A DNA stretch of 64,000 nt from Mesorhizobium atlanticum (GCF_003289965.1 NZ_QMBQ01000001.1:372001-436000); one strand, 5' to 3'. Shown: positions 26,618 to 35,618, counted from the first letter of the stretch. Notes: generated from the sequence alone by a model not told the origin. Program-made: numbers and translations.

Positions 26618-28756
26618 ATGCCCGGCGCACATGTCAAGACTGGTTCGGTCGCCGGAAAGCGAAGAGCGGCCGCTGTTGGCCCGGTTCGACGAATAGCCGA
26701 AGAACTTCGTGCCCAGAACGAGCGTTTCGCGGCCGCCGTCGAGAACATGTCGCATGGGCTATGCATGTTCGACGCTGAGGAGCGGATGATCATCTGCAAC
26801 CGGAACTATATCGACCTCTTCCGCCTCGACGCCAAGGTGGTGAAGCCTGGCATCCGCTTCTTCGACATTCTGCAACACAGCGTCGATGTCGGCGTCGCCT
26901 CGCAAAGCGCCGAAGAACTCTATGCCGTTCGCAAGCCTTACATCGACGGCGCCGCGCCTTCGACTTATGAGGAGACGCTGGCGGACGGACGCATCATCGT
27001 CATCTCGCATCGCCCGCTGGCTTCCGGCGGCTGGGTGTCGATCTATGAGGACGTGACCGTGCAGCGTCGCGCCGAAGAGGAGCTGAAGGAGCAGCACCGC
27101 CGCTTCGACGCCGCTTTGGCCAACATGTCGCAAGGCCTGCTGATGTATGACGCCGACGGCAAGATGATCGTGCGCAATCAGCGTTTTCTGGAACTCTACA
27201 AGGTCGCCGCGGCGGACTTCCCCTATGGAACGACGCATCGCGACGCGCTCGAACGGCTGCTGGAGCTCGGCATCTACACCAAGCTCGACGTCGACAGCGA
27301 AGTCGCCAAGACCCAAACCTGCCTGCAGGCGGGGAAGATGCACTCGACCTACCGCTACCTATCCGACGGCAGGACGTTCCTCGTCGTACGCCAGCCGATG
27401 GGCGGCGGCTGGGTGGTGACTTTCGACGATGTTACCGAGCAGCGGCGCGCCGAGGAGCGCATGACGCATCTTGCGCATCACGACACGCTGACCAACCTGC
27501 CCAACCGCTCGATGTTTCGCGAAAAGCTGGACCAGGCGCTTGGCGAGGCCAAGGCCAAGCCGCTGGCGATCCTCTCGCTCGACCTCGACCGCTTCAAGGC
27601 AGTCAACGACACATTCGGCCACCCGGCCGGAGACTGGCTGCTGAAATGCGTCGCCAAGCGGCTGCTGCACGCCGTGCGCAGCAGCAAGGATATGGTGGCC
27701 CGCTTCGGCGGCGACGAGTTCGCCATCATCCAGTTCGGCATCAAGAGCGCTGCCGACGCAGAAAAGCTCGCCAAGCGCATCGTCGAGATCGTCGGCAAAC
27801 CCTATCGCGACAAGGGACGCGAAATGCATGTGGGCGTGAGCCTCGGCATCGCGCTCTATCCCGGCGACGGACACGATGCCGACACGCTGCTCACCAACGC
27901 CGACATGGCGCTCTACCGGGGCAAGAGCGAAGGTCGCAATGTCTATCGCTTCTTCGAGCCGGGCATGGATGCCCTGATGCGGGAGCGCCGCGCGCTTGAA
28001 TTGGATCTCGAAGCAGCCCTTTCCAAGCGCGAGTTCGAGCTCGATTTCCAGCCGATCCTCAACATCGGTTCCGGCGAAATTGTCGGCGCGGAAGCCCTGA
28101 TGCGCTGGCGCTCGCCATCGCGCGGCCTGGTGTCGCCTGAAAACTTCATCCCCGCCGCCGAGGAGACCGGGCTGATCGTGCAGCTCGGCGACTGGGCGCT
28201 TCGCAAGGCTTGCAGCGTGGCTGCCCATTGGCCGCCGGAGATGCGGATGGCCGTCAACGTCTCGGCCGCGCAGATCAAGAGCGGCGGCTTCGCCCGCAGC
28301 GTGATCTCAGCGCTCGCCTTTTCGGGCCTGCCGGCCAACCGCCTGGAGCTCGAAATCACCGAAACGGTGATGATGGACGAAAGTGACGCGGTGCTGAAGA
28401 CGCTCAGCCAATTGCGCGGCCTCGGCGTGCGCATCGCGCTCGACGATTTCGGCACCGGCTATTCCTCGCTCGGCTATCTCAGACGCTTCCCCGTCGACAA
28501 GATCAAGATCGACCGCTCCTTCATCCGCGACCTCGACAGGCGCGACACGGCGGCGATCGTGCGCACGGTGATCGGGCTTGGCGCCGAACTCGGCATCACC
28601 GTCACCGCCGAAGGCGTCGAGACCGAAGCGCAGCTCGACATGCTGCGCAAGGCCGGCTGCGGCGAGGCGCAAGGCTATCTGATCGGCGTGCCGGCCAAAG
28701 CGGCGGACATGAGCCGGCTGCTCCGTTCCCAGGCGCTGCTGCGCCAGTCAGGCTAA
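26618..28756 (+). CDS. Tandem-PAS GGDEF-EAL cyclic-di-GMP protein
   Basis: A 712-residue cytoplasmic protein without transmembrane helices. Two PAS_7-type domains (about 30-145 and 155-265, each with an NMSxGLxMxD start) are followed by GGDEF (about 275-435) and EAL (about 450-700). GGDEF reads RFGGDEF and is intact, but the RxxD inhibition site is absent (SSKD at that position). EAL residues EAL, E in ITETVMM, DDFGTG, KIKIDR and AEGVET are intact. It is likely a bifunctional or phosphodiesterase-biased enzyme under PAS-sensed control. The ATG at 26618, with AAGG upstream, was preferred to GTG 26612. Confidence 0.9.
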   Translation: MPGAHVKTGSVAGKRRAAAVGPVRRIAEELRAQNERFAAAVENMSHGLCMFDAEERMIICNRNYIDLFRLDAKVVKPGIRFFDILQHSVDVGVASQSAEELYAVRKPYIDGAAPSTYEETLADGRIIVISHRPLASGGWVSIYEDVTVQRRAEEELKEQHRRFDAALANMSQGLLMYDADGKMIVRNQRFLELYKVAAADFPYGTTHRDALERLLELGIYTKLDVDSEVAKTQTCLQAGKMHSTYRYLSDGRTFLVVRQPMGGGWVVTFDDVTEQRRAEERMTHLAHHDTLTNLPNRSMFREKLDQALGEAKAKPLAILSLDLDRFKAVNDTFGHPAGDWLLKCVAKRLLHAVRSSKDMVARFGGDEFAIIQFGIKSAADAEKLAKRIVEIVGKPYRDKGREMHVGVSLGIALYPGDGHDADTLLTNADMALYRGKSEGRNVYRFFEPGMDALMRERRALELDLEAALSKREFELDFQPILNIGSGEIVGAEALMRWRSPSRGLVSPENFIPAAEETGLIVQLGDWALRKACSVAAHWPPEMRMAVNVSAAQIKSGGFARSVISALAFSGLPANRLELEITETVMMDESDAVLKTLSQLRGLGVRIALDDFGTGYSSLGYLRRFPVDKIKIDRSFIRDLDRRDTAAIVRTVIGLGAELGITVTAEGVETEAQLDMLRKAGCGEAQGYLIGVPAKAADMSRLLRSQALLRQSG

Positions 28757-28782
28757 TTTCTGGCCGTTAACGCGCCGGTCGC

Positions 28783-28886
28783 CTAGAGCGTTTCACCGTT
28801 TCACGGAAACGGCGAACCGCTCTATCCCTTTGTTTCACGCAATTCCGGACGGAAAACCGCTCACACCTTTCCTGGAATTGCTCTAG
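28783..28886. repeat. CTAG-ended intergenic repeat, copy 2
   Basis: A ~104-bp element beginning ctagagcg and ending gctctag, so its ends are inverted. The inner sequence matches copy 1 (tttcaccgtttcac, gaaacggcgaaccgctctatccc, cgcaattccgg, ctggaattgctc). The TAG stop of the desaturase (28883-28885, minus strand) lies in its terminal CTAG, paralleling the AraC stop codon at copy 1. Confidence 0.85.
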
Positions 28887-29800
28887 CGCAGCGCCTCGAT
28901 GTACTTCTCGTGGAAGCTCACATAGCCCGGCTCGACCACCTTGAGGTGCCGCTCGATCAGCCGGTGGAATTCCGGCAACTGGTGGAACGGCACGCCCGGA
29001 TAGGCGTGATGCTCGGCATGATAAGGCATGTTCCAGGCGAGCTTGCGCACGAACCAGTTGGTCAGCGTCGTGCGGGTGTTTTCCAGCATGTTGGCGACGA
29101 AGGGACAGCGGCCGTGCTCGGCCAGAAGATAGAGCCTGAGGAACGGCTGGCCGAGCAGCGCCGGCACGATCCAGACAGTGAGCAGCACCGACGCCTTGAA
29201 CCAGGCCGCGAGCGCCAGCAGGACGACATAGAAGGCGATCATCGCCCGCGCCTCGGCCTTCACCTTCGGCAGACCCTTGGGCGGCACGTAGCTGTCCCGG
29301 CAGCGCCCCATTGCATTGGTGTAGAGCGTCTTGAAGTGGCCCCACCACACCGGCAGCCCTGAGACGTGGACGAGGTACTGCCGCAATGTCTCGGGCTTCG
29401 GGAAGGCGAGCTCCGGATCGTTCTCGGGGTCCTGGGTGAAGCGGTGATGGGCGAAGTGGAAGTAGCGGAACCAGTCGGCGGGCAGCGCGATCGCCAGGCT
29501 ACAGAACCGCGCGAGGATATCGTTAAGCCACTGCGTTTCGAACGCCGTCCTGTGCACGGTCTCATGGAGCAGCGTGAACAGGAAGACGATCAGGATGCCC
29601 TGCGGCAGCATCAGGACCGGCCAGAACGGCACCTTGGCCGCGATCAGCGCGCCAAGGGCGACGATCGCGCCGAGATGGAGCGCAAACTGGACAAGGCCCG
29701 GCCCATCGGATTTACCGGTCAGCCGGCTGCGTTCGTCATTGGTCAGCGAGGCTATCACCTGGCGATGGTCTACGGTTTCGTGATGGTCGATTGCGTTCAT
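28883..29800 (-). CDS. Fatty acid desaturase family protein
   Basis: A 305-residue integral membrane di-iron desaturase. Three histidine boxes are present: HETVH (about residue 84), HFAHH (about 118) and HAEHHAYPGVPFHQLPEFH (about 260). Four or more hydrophobic segments are spaced as in acyl-lipid desaturases. The substrate could be a membrane fatty acyl chain or a carotenoid; the box spacing does not decide this. It is divergent from a LysR gene, which may regulate it, and its stop codon lies inside a repeat. Confidence 0.88.
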   Translation of the reverse strand: MNAIDHHETVDHRQVIASLTNDERSRLTGKSDGPGLVQFALHLGAIVALGALIAAKVPFWPVLMLPQGILIVFLFTLLHETVHRTAFETQWLNDILARFCSLAIALPADWFRYFHFAHHRFTQDPENDPELAFPKPETLRQYLVHVSGLPVWWGHFKTLYTNAMGRCRDSYVPPKGLPKVKAEARAMIAFYVVLLALAAWFKASVLLTVWIVPALLGQPFLRLYLLAEHGRCPFVANMLENTRTTLTNWFVRKLAWNMPYHAEHHAYPGVPFHQLPEFHRLIERHLKVVEPGYVSFHEKYIEALR

Positions 29801-29854
29801 GCAGCCATGGTACTCAGAAAGAAACCTTTCGAAAAACGAGGATTTCTGTGAAAT

Positions 29855-29873
29855 AGATAAGATCGCCTTATCT
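29855..29873. promoter_or_regulatory. Inverted repeat, likely LysR operator
   Basis: AGATAAG-ATCGC-CTTATCT, an exact 7-bp inverted repeat with a 5-base spacer, lies in the 84-bp gap between the divergent desaturase and LysR genes, 11 bases before the LysR start. The position and form suggest an autoregulatory binding site that could also reach the desaturase promoter. Confidence 0.6.
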
Positions 29874-29884
29874 TTTGGAATCGC

Positions 29885-30814
29885 ATGGTCGCCCTTCCCT
29901 CCTTGCGTGGACTTCAGGCCTTCGAGGCCGCAGCACGCACCGGCAGCTTCGCGGCCGCGGCGGACGAGCTGTCGGTTTCAGCGGCGGCCGTCAGCCAACT
30001 CATCCGTACCGTCGAGGAACAGCTGGGCCGAAAACTGTTCCACCGGGTCAACCGGCGGGCCGTGCTGACCGAGGCCGGCGTGGAGATGCTGCCGAGGCTC
30101 AGCATGGCCTTCCGGGAGATCGGCAGCGTCGCAAGGGATGTCGGCGGCGATGCATTCCGGCCAAGGCTCGTCATTTCAGTGCCGCCTTCCATGGCGATGG
30201 GCTGGCTCTCGGAGCGGCTCGCCGGTTTTGTCGCCGGCCATGGCGCCGCCGACATATCGCTTAGAGGCGACGACGATCCGGTGCCATTCGATCACGAATT
30301 GATCGACATCCGCCTCTCTTACGGTCCCCATTACCGGCAGCATCCGACCGAGGAAATCGTCAGGGATACCGTCTACCCCGTTTGCGCCCCGACGCTTTCC
30401 GGCGCGACCAGATCCGACGGCCTTGCCGGCCTGCCGCTCATTCACACCGACTGGGGTCCGACCGGTGCGTCCTTCCCCTCCTGGCGCAACTGGTTCGAGG
30501 CGGCGGGAAGCGAGCCGGACCGCGCGATACAGCGCGGTCTCTCCGCGAACTCGTCTCGGGCAGCGCTCGATCTCGCCATTTCAGGACTGGGCGTGGCGCT
30601 GGCGCAAGGCATCTATTGCGCCCAGGCGCTGGAGGATGGAAGGCTGGTCCGGCCCGTGGCCCGATCGCTGGCGTTGCGCCAGCCCTATTGCCTGACCATT
30701 CCGGAACGCAGCGCAAGGCGCGATGTCGTGGCTGCGTTCCGCGAATGGCTGATCGGGGAATGCCGGCGCACCGTCGGATCGCCGGCGCTGGGCGCCCAGT
30801 CCTCCGAGACGTAG
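29885..30814 (+). CDS. LysR family transcriptional regulator (GcvA-like)
   Basis: A 309-residue LysR regulator. The winged helix-turn-helix spans about residues 5-65 (LRGLQAFEAAARTGSFAAAADELSVSAAAVSQLIRTVEE). The periplasmic-binding-like effector domain covers about 90-295. The opening PSLRGLQAFEAAART and the body resemble the GcvA group. It is divergent from the fatty acid desaturase, its most likely target, and 80 bp ahead of the RidA gene, which may be in its operon. The inverted repeat just upstream is a candidate operator. Confidence 0.9.
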   Translation: MVALPSLRGLQAFEAAARTGSFAAAADELSVSAAAVSQLIRTVEEQLGRKLFHRVNRRAVLTEAGVEMLPRLSMAFREIGSVARDVGGDAFRPRLVISVPPSMAMGWLSERLAGFVAGHGAADISLRGDDDPVPFDHELIDIRLSYGPHYRQHPTEEIVRDTVYPVCAPTLSGATRSDGLAGLPLIHTDWGPTGASFPSWRNWFEAAGSEPDRAIQRGLSANSSRAALDLAISGLGVALAQGIYCAQALEDGRLVRPVARSLALRQPYCLTIPERSARRDVVAAFREWLIGECRRTVGSPALGAQSSET

Positions 30815-30894
30815 TTCAGGGAATTCGGGCAACGGAGCACCAGTCCTTCGCGCCCGCCCGTTTTTCAGTCAAACGAAGCAGCAGGAGATCTTTG

Positions 30895-31287
30895 ATGTCG
30901 CTCGAACTCATCAATCCGGCGGACCTGCCGGTTCCGGAGATGTATACACAGGTTGTCGTCGCGACGGGATCCAAGCTAGTGTTCATCTCGGGTCAGCAGC
31001 CTGAAGACATAAACGGCAAGCTCGTCGGGCACGGTGATTTTGCGGCGCAAGCGCGCCTGTCATTCGCCAATCTCGGCCGAGCGCTGAGCGCGGCGGGCGC
31101 CCGGCCCGACCAGGTCTGCAAGATCACGATCTACATCGTCGACTACAACCGCGACGAACATGTTCCGATCATCGAGGCCGCGCAGATTTCGCTGTTTGGA
31201 GATCACAAGCCGGCGAATGTGATCGTCGGTGTGGCGATCATGTCACCAGGCTACCTCATTGAGGTCGACGCGATAGCTGTCGTTTGA
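30895..31287 (+). CDS. RidA (YjgF/YER057c) family protein
   Basis: A 130-residue protein of the Rid family, trimeric enzymes that hydrolyse reactive enamine/imine intermediates from PLP-dependent enzymes. The core FISGQQPEDINGKLVGHGDFAAQARLSFANL and the C-terminal ANVIVGVAIMSPGYLIEVDAIAVV are typical. The residue for carboxylate binding (usually Arg near RxxV) is not clear, so it may belong to a non-RidA Rid subgroup. The start at 30895 has GCAGGAG upstream; longer in-frame extensions overlap the LysR gene. Confidence 0.85.
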   Translation: MSLELINPADLPVPEMYTQVVVATGSKLVFISGQQPEDINGKLVGHGDFAAQARLSFANLGRALSAAGARPDQVCKITIYIVDYNRDEHVPIIEAAQISLFGDHKPANVIVGVAIMSPGYLIEVDAIAVV

Positions 31288-31359
31288 GGGAGCCATAGGA
31301 AGGATTGAACGAGCGCAGTTGGCGCCAACCTGCGAGGTTTAGCCGTATCGCTCATCCCT

Positions 31360-31519
31360 TCGTCATACTCGGGCTTGACCCGAGTATCCATGCCGTGATC
31401 TCTGCCGCGGGGCGCAACGGTGCAGAATTCTGTAACCGCTGCAACGCCTTAGCGTAACGGTATAGATCCTAGGGTCTGCCCCGCGTCGCTTCGCTCCTTG
31501 CTCCGCCCTAGAATGACGA
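31360..31519. repeat. Rhizobial-type intergenic repeat with tcgtcat/atgacga ends
   Basis: A ~160-bp element starting tcgtcatactcgggcttgacccgag and ending gccctagaatgacga, with inverted tcgtcat/atgacga termini and an internal hairpin (ctcgggcttgacccgag). It occupies the 363-bp gap between the RidA and DUF3303 genes. The remaining ~130 bp to 31650 hold no recognisable gene. Confidence 0.7.
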
Positions 31520-31650
31520 TCACGCGGATGTCATTGCTGGCTGTGGCTCGGACGACAGCCCAAATTCGGTGAAAGTGCACTTTTTGCAAGCAGGCATATG
31601 ACAGCAAATTAGAGTGACACTGCACTATTTGGCTTCCGCTCCGAAGCCTT

Positions 31651-31923
31651 TCAAAGATGCGCCGCCAGCGCAACCACCATATCCTTGCTGCTGGCCACTG
31701 GAATGATCTCGAACTCGACAAGGTCGTTCCACTCGATGGCCCAACGCTGCAGGATCGTGACATCATCCGCCTCCACCAACAGGAAGCAGCGGCTCATGTC
31801 GGCAGCGATCCAGCTGTGGTGGACAACGAGCTCGTCCGGCTTCAAACGGCCCTTGTCGCGAAAGCGGCGGTAGATCTCCTTGCGGTCCGCGCCGTGAAAA
31901 TCCTCGATCACGAAGAACAGCAT
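31651..31923 (-). CDS. DUF3303-like small protein
   Basis: A 90-residue protein (MLFFVIEDFHGADRKEIYRRFRDKGR...LKPDELVVHHSWIAADMSRCFLLVEADD). The pattern of a short beta-alpha-beta sandwich with a conserved SWIA/CFLLVE core fits DUF3303, small ferredoxin-fold proteins of unknown function. No metal or catalytic motif is evident. It lies 130 bp downstream of the RimK-like gene on the same strand, so it could be the third gene of that operon; the spacer holds a short inverted repeat array. Confidence 0.65.
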   Translation of the reverse strand: MLFFVIEDFHGADRKEIYRRFRDKGRLKPDELVVHHSWIAADMSRCFLLVEADDVTILQRWAIEWNDLVEFEIIPVASSKDMVVALAAHL

Positions 31924-31947
31924 GCTTTTCCCTCGGTTTGAATAATT

Positions 31948-32055
31948 GGAACTGAGGAACTGAGGAGATTAGGAAATGATGGACTGATGGCGCAAGGACA
32001 GGCGGTTCCGCCAGACACTCCATTCTTCAGTTCTTCAGCTCACCAGTTCCTCACT
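31948..32055. repeat. Short-unit inverted repeat array after the RimK-like gene
   Basis: ggaactgaggaactgagga (31948-31966) faces ttcttcagttcttcagctcaccagttcctca (about 32023-32053) across a ~55-bp spacer, made of ~7-9-bp units. The right arm runs into the stop codon of the RimK-like gene (32054-32056). It could form a stem at the transcript end. It resembles the array after rsh at 49887-49999. Confidence 0.6.
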
Positions 32056-33517
32056 ACTTCTCCGGCCGGTCCAGGCGTTCCAGGAACCACTGCGTCAGCC
32101 GCACCCAGAGCTCGTCCTTCTCGCCGGAATCCTCCCAGCCATGATCGAGATTGGGGTTGTCGTTGACCTCGATGACGAAGACCCCGTCCTTGGTCTCCTT
32201 GAGGTCGACGCCGTAGAGGCCATCGCCGATGCATTTTGCCGCCCGCACCGCCGTTTCGACGACATGGGGCGGCGTCTGCTTCAGCGTGAACGTCTTGATG
32301 CCGCCCTGGTCGGGCTTGCCGCTGGCCTTGTGGTTGACGATCTGCCAGTGCTTCTTCGCCATCAGATAGTGCACGGCAAACAGCGGCTGGCCGCCGAGCA
32401 CGCCGACGCGCCAGTCATATTCGGTCGGGATGAATTTCTGCGCGATCAGGAGATCGGAATCTTCCAGCCATTCGGTCGCGAGCTTGGTCAGCTCCGCCAT
32501 GTTCTCGCACTTCTTGACGCCGCGCGAGAAGGACGAATCCGGGATCTTCAACACCAGCGGAAAGCCAAGTGTCTGCGCCGCCACCTCGAAGTCGGAGGTG
32601 CCGGCGATCATTACCGTCGGCGGCACCGGCACCTTGTTGTAGGTCATCAGCTCGTTGAGATAGACCTTGTTGGTGCAGCGGATCATCGACAGCGGATCGT
32701 CGATCACCGGCATGCCTTCCTGCTGGGCACGGCGCGCGAAGCGGTAGGTGTGGTTGGAGATCGACGTCGTCTCGCGGATGAACAGCGCGTCGTAATTGGC
32801 GAGCTTGGCAAGATCCTTCCTGGTGATCGGCTCGACTTCGACACCCATCTTCTCGGCGATCCTCGCCCAGTAGCGCAGCGAGGAAATCTCCGACGGCGGC
32901 AATTCCTCATGCGGGTCGACCAGCGTCGCGAATGTATAGCGCGCCGGTGTGCGGCCCTTGGTGTCGCGCCATTCGCGGCTGGTGTAGGTCTCCAGGCACT
33001 GCAGGAAGAACTCTTCCTCGCCCTCCGTCATGCGGGCTAAAGGCAGGAAGCCGATCTTGCGGATCGAAGCCCATTCTGCGCTGTCCTTGATATGGACCTC
33101 CAGCGCCGGCGCGCGGAACCAGTCGAACAGAAGCCTGGTGAAGCGGTCCCAGACCTTGGACGGGCCGATGCCGAAGAAGATCGCGACCTTGGCCGGAAAA
33201 GTCCCGCCGAGGTCCTTGCGGCATTTGTTCAAGGCAAGCTCGAGTTCCGGCAGGGCGTGCTCGTAGAGCTTGCGTTCCGAGAGGTCGATCATGGTCTCGA
33301 CGGTCGGGATCACCCGGTGGCCACGCGAGCCGGCCAGCAGCGAGGCATAGTAGCCTCGGCTCTGATAGCCGTAATTGTTCGACAGGTTGATCACCTTCGG
33401 CCGCTGGCCGCGGAACAAAGCCGGATGCGCGAGATAGTCGCGGTTGGTGATGATCTTGTGGGGTGTGGCCACCTGGTCGAGATCGTTCTGCCTGCCTGTC
33501 AGGATAACCCAGGTCAT
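32054..33517 (-). CDS. RimK-like ATP-grasp ligase with RLAN N-terminal domain
   Basis: A 487-residue protein. Residues about 1-150 match the RimK-like-ATPgrasp N-terminal (RLAN) domain (RPKVINLSNNYGYQSRGYYASLLA). A linker follows, and residues about 200-475 are an ATP-grasp ligase: LVLKIPDSSFSRGVKK, a K/R pair in AQKFIPTEYDWRVGVL, and the metal site EVNDNPNLDHGWED (about 450-463). ATP-grasp RimK-like enzymes join an amino acid to a carboxylate through acyl-phosphate. The substrate is unknown. The start is 4 bp after the stop of the GNAT/C39 gene, indicating co-translation. Confidence 0.85.
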   Translation of the reverse strand: MTWVILTGRQNDLDQVATPHKIITNRDYLAHPALFRGQRPKVINLSNNYGYQSRGYYASLLAGSRGHRVIPTVETMIDLSERKLYEHALPELELALNKCRKDLGGTFPAKVAIFFGIGPSKVWDRFTRLLFDWFRAPALEVHIKDSAEWASIRKIGFLPLARMTEGEEEFFLQCLETYTSREWRDTKGRTPARYTFATLVDPHEELPPSEISSLRYWARIAEKMGVEVEPITRKDLAKLANYDALFIRETTSISNHTYRFARRAQQEGMPVIDDPLSMIRCTNKVYLNELMTYNKVPVPPTVMIAGTSDFEVAAQTLGFPLVLKIPDSSFSRGVKKCENMAELTKLATEWLEDSDLLIAQKFIPTEYDWRVGVLGGQPLFAVHYLMAKKHWQIVNHKASGKPDQGGIKTFTLKQTPPHVVETAVRAAKCIGDGLYGVDLKETKDGVFVIEVNDNPNLDHGWEDSGEKDELWVRLTQWFLERLDRPEK

Positions 33518-33521
33518 TGTC

Positions 33522-34619
33522 TCAGCGTTTTCCCAGAGTGATAGCGGCGCGCAAGCCGTCGCGGCCGAATTGCGCCATGTTCATGAAAATGTCGTAGGGC
33601 ACCGGAATGTTCGCGGCATCGAGGATTGTTTCCTGCCTTTCATCCTCGACCCAGGGATCGTGGATCAGGATATGGTCGCCATCGTCACCGATGGCCAGCA
33701 CCCAATGCGGCACCTTCTTGCCGAACATAAGGAAGCCGCTGATCAGCACCACCACGAGCTTGCCCTCGGCGAGGGCTTGGCGGATATCGCCGATGCCGAA
33801 CGGGCGGTAGTTGACCGGGATGCCGTAAAGTTCGGCGCGGCGGCGGAAATCGACCTGGGCGAGCTCCATCACCCGGCGCTTGTCCTGGCTCCTCACCGAC
33901 TGCAGGAACAGCGCGCCGTAGAAGGAGACGAATATCTCGGCGGCGAGCCCGCTCTCATAGCCGGCGACGGCCAGGCCGAAAGGCTCGCAGCCGCCGGGAC
34001 CCGACATCATGAAGACCGTGGTCGCTTCGCGCCAGAGGCGGATTTCCATGACCGGATCGGGAACGAAGCCACGGTCGAAATTGGCCATCGCCATCATCAG
34101 GCAGCACGGGCCGCAGGTGAACTCGCAGGTTTGCTGGTAGAACGGCACTTTGGTCGCCGTGGGCGTGTCGCCGCGCAGCGTCTTTTCGTAGCGCAGCGCG
34201 GTCGCGCCATCCTCGTAGTAGTCGGGCTCGCGGCCCAATTTCCGATAGCCGGCCTGCTCGTAGATGCGGATGGCCCGATCATTGTCCTCGCGCACTTCGA
34301 GGCGCAGCAACAGACGGTCGTGCTCGAAGGCCGCCTCTTCGGCGGCGGCCAGCAGAAGTCGGCCGATGCCGAGGCGGCCGAAGAAGGGACCGACAGCGAT
34401 GGAGTAGAGCCGCGCCACGCCGCTGCCCTTGCGAAACAGGACCACCGCATAGCCGGCGACCCGGCCCTCGTTCTCGGCCACCAGCATCTCGGCGGTCTCG
34501 CGTTCGATGAACTGGCGGAAGGAGCGGCGCGACAGCCTGTCGCCAGGAAAAACAGCCTTCTCGATGGCGGCGAGGTCATCGACGTCTGACGCGCGGGCCT
34601 TGCGGATCTCGGCAGGCAT
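33522..34619 (-). CDS. GNAT acetyltransferase fused to C39-like peptidase
   Basis: A 365-residue two-domain protein. Residues about 1-150 are a GNAT acyltransferase (VGPFFGRLGIGRLLLAAAE, the acetyl-CoA pyrophosphate loop). Residues about 155-345 are a C39-like cysteine peptidase: Q162/Q163, Cys169 in TCGPCCLMMA, His305 in VPHWVLAI and Asp321 in HDPW, giving the catalytic Q-C-H-D set. The peptidase domain is the bacteriocin-leader-cleaving type, but without an ABC transporter. With the RimK-like ligase next door, it points to acylation, ligation and cleavage of a small peptide or amide. Confidence 0.85.
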   Translation of the reverse strand: MPAEIRKARASDVDDLAAIEKAVFPGDRLSRRSFRQFIERETAEMLVAENEGRVAGYAVVLFRKGSGVARLYSIAVGPFFGRLGIGRLLLAAAEEAAFEHDRLLLRLEVREDNDRAIRIYEQAGYRKLGREPDYYEDGATALRYEKTLRGDTPTATKVPFYQQTCEFTCGPCCLMMAMANFDRGFVPDPVMEIRLWREATTVFMMSGPGGCEPFGLAVAGYESGLAAEIFVSFYGALFLQSVRSQDKRRVMELAQVDFRRRAELYGIPVNYRPFGIGDIRQALAEGKLVVVLISGFLMFGKKVPHWVLAIGDDGDHILIHDPWVEDERQETILDAANIPVPYDIFMNMAQFGRDGLRAAITLGKR

Positions 34620-34826
34620 GCGGGCTTGGGAGAACCTCGATTGGGTTTAAGAAACGGCCCCGATGGATGCGTCGCGAATACTGGCCGAAGCGCCAGTATT
34701 CATCAAGCGCTATCGCTCCTTGATTAGGGCCGAATTGTGACAGTTTCCGCGGCAGCAGCAAAGGGCCAAGCGTTTGAACAGAATTGCTGTTCAAGCGACT
34801 GCCGGCCGCCGAAAAACGCAGCCGCT

Positions 34827-35618
34827 TCAGCTTGATATGCCGGCCAGCAGCTGGCCATAGGCGCTCTTTGCGACGTCCGACAGGCGCTCCGGCGGCAATG
34901 AGCCGACGACCGCGCAGGCATAGCCCTTGTCGAGCCAATAGACTGCTTCCGGTCCGCCCGCCTCGGCCGCGTAGGTGCCCTTGGATGTCTCCGACGATTC
35001 GGCGGTGACGTAGAGCGAGATGCGCTCGCCCTTGGCGTCCTCATAAAGCAGCATCGCCGCCTTGCCCTGGCCGCCGGCAGGCAACAGCCGGCCGCCGACC
35101 AGCTCGAAACCCTCGGCCGCAAGATCGGGCGCGACCAGCTTCAGCCCGACACGGTTCGACAGCCAGGTCTGGAGATGGTCCTTATCGCTCGCTGGGACTT
35201 CGACGGCGTGGCGCTTCTCGGCGGCGTAGGTGACATGGGCGGCGATCGCCTGCTCGGCGAGCTGGTCGTCACTTTCGCCGCGGGCGATGCTGTCGACACC
35301 GGCGACATAGCCGCCGAGCCCGCCGACCGCGAGCATTACGGCCGCGGCGGCCGACAGCCACCAGCGCGAGCGCCAGACCGATGCTTTTGCAGGCGCCTCG
35401 CCAAGCACGACCTGCCGCAGCCTCGCCGGCACCGGCTCGTCCATCACGCCTGCCAACGCGGCGCGCATGGCGGCGCGGTCAGCAATGTAGCGTACGGACT
35501 TCGCCTTCATCTCGGGATTGGCCTCGAGCCAGGCATCGTAAGCCATGCGCTCCTCGCCCGGCAGCTCGCCGTCGAGGGCCATATGGATATCGCGTTCGGA
35601 AAAATCGCGGCGGGTCAT
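34827..35618 (-). CDS. Membrane anti-sigma factor
   Basis: A 263-residue anti-sigma factor. Residues 1-90 are the cytoplasmic anti-sigma part (RDFSERDIHMALDGELPGEERMAYDAWLEANPE, as in ChrR/RsiW-like and zinc-less anti-sigma domains). A single transmembrane helix is at about 92-113 (WWLSAAAAVMLAVGGLGGYVAG), followed by a periplasmic domain ending FELVGGRLLP...LLAGISS. No HxxxCxxC zinc motif was seen. Overlaps the sigma factor by 4 bp and should sequester it at the membrane until a periplasmic signal. The 207-bp gap to the GNAT/C39 gene contains no gene. Confidence 0.88.
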   Translation of the reverse strand: MTRRDFSERDIHMALDGELPGEERMAYDAWLEANPEMKAKSVRYIADRAAMRAALAGVMDEPVPARLRQVVLGEAPAKASVWRSRWWLSAAAAVMLAVGGLGGYVAGVDSIARGESDDQLAEQAIAAHVTYAAEKRHAVEVPASDKDHLQTWLSNRVGLKLVAPDLAAEGFELVGGRLLPAGGQGKAAMLLYEDAKGERISLYVTAESSETSKGTYAAEAGGPEAVYWLDKGYACAVVGSLPPERLSDVAKSAYGQLLAGISS

